Part shown: positions 61,636-64,000 of the stretch, one piece after another | Layout of the letters: every line of letters begins with the position of its first letter | Numbering within the stretch: the stretch's first letter is position 1 | NCBI GenBank assembly: GCA_965212085.1 | Contig: OZ243042.1 | Location: forward strand, 62,001-126,000 | Direction of reading: 5' to 3' | DNA from: JAHRAW01 sp965212085 | Lineage (GTDB): Bacteria > Pseudomonadota > Gammaproteobacteria > Arenicellales > Poriferihabitantaceae | Length of the DNA: 64,000 nucleotides | The notes under the pieces: generated by a model | Told to the model about the DNA's origin: nothing | The model's input: only the letters and a program-made list of their open reading frames with translations | Database searches by the model: none | Position numbers and translations under genes: made by a program

Positions 61636-63374
61636 AGCGGGCTGGCCGCCTGCCCGATTTCGCCGGGGTGGCGCTGGTGGACATCCTCGCCAACGGCCTG
61701 GCGATGCTGATCATCGTGATCGTGCTCAGCATCGCCGCGCGCACCGAACACGAGGAGCGCACCTCGGCGCAGGTGGAAGAGGTGGAAACGATGATGAGCC
61801 GCCGCTTCAGCACCTCGCTGGTGCTGAACAGCCTGGCCGCAAGCCCGCCGGCGCAACTGCACGATTACCGCGCCTCAGCCCTGGACCAGGAACGCGACCC
61901 CTACCTGCTGCCGATCATTGAACTGCACCGTGGCTTCGTGCGCGAACTCTACACCGGCGCGGTGTGGAGCCGCGAGGAACTGCTGCGCGAACCGAACGCG
62001 ATGGACGCCTGGCTGGACGGCTTCGACGAGGATCGCAAGCGGCGGCTGCGCACCGATGTGTACGACGTCGCCCAGTTCTACCTGGCAATGTCCATCCTGC
62101 GCGACCACGGCGTCACGGTGCGCCACTGGCACTTCCTGACCGGCGGGCTGGGCATCGGACAGGGCGGCCACTGCCCGCCCGGAGTCGCCGCCGGTGATTG
62201 CAAGGCGGGCGCGGGCGGCGAAGGCCCATCAACCCTGCCGGCACTGGCTTCGGGGGCCGAGGGCAATGGCGCGGGCGATGGCGCAGGATGGCCGCCGCCC
62301 GGCTTCCCCGGAGAGAGCAACGGACGCGGCGGCGCGCAAGGGGAAGCCGGGCCATTCCCCGGCGGCGCGGCCCTCGGCGACATCGGCGACGCGCTGCGCG
62401 GCCTGGGGGGCGGCGGCGGCTTGTTGAACGGCATACCGGGCCTCGGCGCGGGCAGTTTTCCCAACGCGCGGCCGGGGCTTGATGGCCGGCGCGGGTTGCT
62501 CGGCGCCGCCCGCGGGTTGGGGCAAGGCCAGGGCGGGGAGACGCGCTTCCGGCTTTCCAGCCCGGAGTCCCTGCGCCCGAATCAGGGGCAACCCCTGGAC
62601 TGGGGCGAGATCGCGCCCACCACCGAGCAGATCCTGGCGGTGCTGCTGGATTTCATCGGCAGGCTGCAAGGGACCCTCGACGCCGGCGCTTCGCCGAGCG
62701 CGCAACTGGAAAACTTCGAACAACTCATCGCGTTCGCGCTCGCCGCACCGCCAACCCCCGACGACCTCACGCGCGGCTTGATCCGCGCGCTGATGGTGGA
62801 GCTCCGGCGGCCGTTCCCGGAGGCGGGGGCGCAGGGCGGGCAGGGACCGCAAGGACTGAAGGTGATTCCCCTTGAACTCGAAACCCGCGCCAACACTGCG
62901 CTCATCGTCCAGACCAACCGGCGGCTGCGCAGCGTATCGGTCGGGCGGGCGCAGCATGGCGCGGCCCCCGAGACGACGCTGCCCGATGCGGCGCGCCCGG
63001 TGCTACGGCTGCACGCCCACCCCGACATCTGGCGCGGCCTGTCGCTGCCGCTGGAGCCGAACGCGATCCTGCTGATGCCGCCGCTGCAGCAGCACCCCGA
63101 GCGGCTGCGCTGGCGCGCCGTGGCCTACGTCGCCCCCGAATTCAACGACTTCATCATCGGCTTCGCCTACGCCGCCGTTGACGCCGGCGGGCGGCTCGTG
63201 GTGCGGGCCGAGGACAACCGCGTGCGTCTCGATGGCCGCCCGCTGCACACGCCCTACCGCGAGGCATTGTTCGGCGCGCGCAGCTGGCTGGTGGCGCTCT
63301 ACGCCGGGCTGGTGCTGGGTTTGCTCGGCCTGCTGCTGCTGGTGCGGCGCCTGGGCGTGGCGCGCCACGCATGA
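61632..63374 (+). CDS. Two-anchor stator-like protein with Gly-rich middle
   Basis: 580 residues from an overlapping GTG. The N-terminal helix (about 12-36, VALVDILANGLAMLIIVIVL) has an Asp at its start, as in ExbD/TolR/MotB. A helical region (about 40-180), a Gly/Pro-rich low-complexity stretch (about 180-320), a C-terminal beta-rich domain and a second helix near the end (SWLVALYAGLVLGLLGLLLLV) follow. It is probably the proton-carrying stator partner of the MotA-like protein, with a large periplasmic part. Family unknown. Its TGA overlaps the ATG of the next gene. Confidence 0.68.
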   Translation: MKRAGRLPDFAGVALVDILANGLAMLIIVIVLSIAARTEHEERTSAQVEEVETMMSRRFSTSLVLNSLAASPPAQLHDYRASALDQERDPYLLPIIELHRGFVRELYTGAVWSREELLREPNAMDAWLDGFDEDRKRRLRTDVYDVAQFYLAMSILRDHGVTVRHWHFLTGGLGIGQGGHCPPGVAAGDCKAGAGGEGPSTLPALASGAEGNGAGDGAGWPPPGFPGESNGRGGAQGEAGPFPGGAALGDIGDALRGLGGGGGLLNGIPGLGAGSFPNARPGLDGRRGLLGAARGLGQGQGGETRFRLSSPESLRPNQGQPLDWGEIAPTTEQILAVLLDFIGRLQGTLDAGASPSAQLENFEQLIAFALAAPPTPDDLTRGLIRALMVELRRPFPEAGAQGGQGPQGLKVIPLELETRANTALIVQTNRRLRSVSVGRAQHGAAPETTLPDAARPVLRLHAHPDIWRGLSLPLEPNAILLMPPLQQHPERLRWRAVAYVAPEFNDFIIGFAYAAVDAGGRLVVRAEDNRVRLDGRPLHTPYREALFGARSWLVALYAGLVLGLLGLLLLVRRLGVARHA

Positions 63375-64000
63375 AACCACGCATGAAACGCTACGGCATC
63401 GCGGCGCTCGGCCTCGGCGTGCTGCTGGCGTTGCTGGCGCTGCTGACGCGCTTCGGCTTCCACGACTTGCGCGGCGACACGGTGGTCGTGGAACTGGGCT
63501 TTGCCAGTTCACAAAGCGCCCGCGCCCAAGCCCTGGACGAAGCGCTGCTGGCAACCCTGGAGCGCGGGCATTTCGGCGCCGAACTGCGGCAACGCCTGGA
63601 CCGCCCGGCGCACACCGCACAACTGGGCGGCTTTCACGCCGACGTCTGCGAGGTGCGGCAGATTGACTTTGAACGTTTCGCGCGCTGGCGGCGGCGCACG
63701 GCGGCGTCATCATCGGCGGCGGACTTCAACGGCGCGGCCCTTGCGACGGGCGCGTTGTACAGCTCATCAAGCGGTCATCGCATCGCCGGCCTGCTGCAGT
63801 CGCCGGCGAGCGGCGTCAACTACGCCGGCGCCGCCGCCTATTGCGAGGCCGCCGGCGGCCGCCTGCCGTGGGCCGAGGAGTGGGAGGCGCTGGCGGCGGG
63901 CCGCGAGGGACGCCTTTACCCGTGGGGCGACAACTTCGACGACCGCGCCTGGCCCTACCAGGACGTCCACCGCAACGCCTCGCAGCCCTGTGGCGCACAC
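63371..64000 (+). CDS. Membrane-anchored formylglycine-generating-enzyme-like protein, 3' end outside window
   Basis: At least 210 residues; the frame is open to the right edge. An N-terminal anchor (about 8-26) is followed by a short linker and a sulfatase-modifying-factor (FGE/SUMF1/EgtB-type) domain: VCEVRQIDFERFARW, SGVNYAGAAAYCEAAGGRLPWAEEWEALAAG, then LYPWGDNFDD. The catalytic Cys region lies beyond the window. In this operon it may act as a periplasmic ligand-binding or modifying module rather than on a sulfatase. Translation is coupled to the previous gene (ATGA). Confidence 0.8.
   Translation, partial: MKPRMKRYGIAALGLGVLLALLALLTRFGFHDLRGDTVVVELGFASSQSARAQALDEALLATLERGHFGAELRQRLDRPAHTAQLGGFHADVCEVRQIDFERFARWRRRTAASSSAADFNGAALATGALYSSSSGHRIAGLLQSPASGVNYAGAAAYCEAAGGRLPWAEEWEALAAGREGRLYPWGDNFDDRAWPYQDVHRNASQPCGAH

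Overview
The window looks like a GC-rich gammaproteobacterial chromosome, probably marine or host-associated. Support for this: a proteobacterial-type glutamate-cysteine ligase (gshA), DusA, a YcaR/Trm112-type protein, AmpD and a CbbR-like LysR regulator, together with catabolism of quaternary-amine and sulfonium osmolytes (carnitine, choline and a DddP-like DMSP lyase). No rRNA or other marker allows a firmer placement. The core is GC-rich. Three blocks are visibly AT-richer and carry accessory genes: about 25.0-30.4 kb, 38.4-42.0 kb and 50.7-54.8 kb.

Layout. 0-3.3 kb: the 3' part of a VCBS-repeat autotransporter. 3.3-4.6 kb: a gene-free field of dispersed repeats. 4.6-6 kb: an amino acid:cation symporter. 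6.1-16.5 kb: a minus-strand osmolyte block reading choline dehydrogenase, DddP-like lyase, CaiD-like hydratase, ADP-forming acyl-CoA synthetase, acyl-CoA dehydrogenase, SDR, a carnitine dehydrogenase-thioesterase fusion and a dehydrocarnitine cleavage enzyme. Read together it is a route from gamma-butyrobetaine or carnitine to glycine betaine plus acetoacetyl units. 16.7-21.6 kb: a small secreted protein, an EamA transporter, an arylmalonate-decarboxylase-like enzyme, a sulfotransferase, an FrhB-like protein and a secreted ankyrin-like protein. 21.7-22.5 kb: a tandem array with a unit of about 225 bp. 22.5-24.8 kb: an isopropylmalate/citramalate synthase family enzyme and a cytochrome P460.

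25.0-30.4 kb: an AT-rich block next to tRNA-Phe. It encodes a secreted nuclease with a helix-hairpin-helix tail, a multi-pass membrane protein, a periplasmic von Willebrand A-like protein, a MotA/ZorA-like protein with a long coiled-coil tail and a single-pass coiled-coil partner. This is the best candidate for an undescribed, possibly defensive, motor system. 30.6-38.3 kb: housekeeping genes (tRNA-Phe, LysR, ampD, CYTH, two CorC-like proteins, ppk1). 38.4-42.0 kb: two tandem membrane-anchored proteins, each with two restriction-nuclease-like regions, separated by a broken copy of the 3' end of the trm112-like gene. 42.0-50.1 kb: housekeeping genes. 50.1-55.6 kb: a 4.1-kb methyltransferase/putative restriction enzyme/P-loop ATPase island inserted in rph, flanked by 581-bp direct repeats of the rph 5' end, so that the downstream rph is intact and the upstream one is truncated. 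55.6-59.9 kb: rdgB, gpmI, a DinB-like protein and a branched-chain amino acid-type binding protein. 60.0-64.0 kb: a second proton-channel-type operon (MotA/ExbB-like, two stator-like proteins and a membrane-anchored formylglycine-generating-enzyme-like protein) running off the window.

Two themes recur. Small palindromic repeats reach into coding sequence: one 66-bp element lies in frame inside the autotransporter, and another supplies the stop codon of ampD. Accessory genes also sit beside conserved genes (rph and the trm112-like gene) whose ends have been duplicated.
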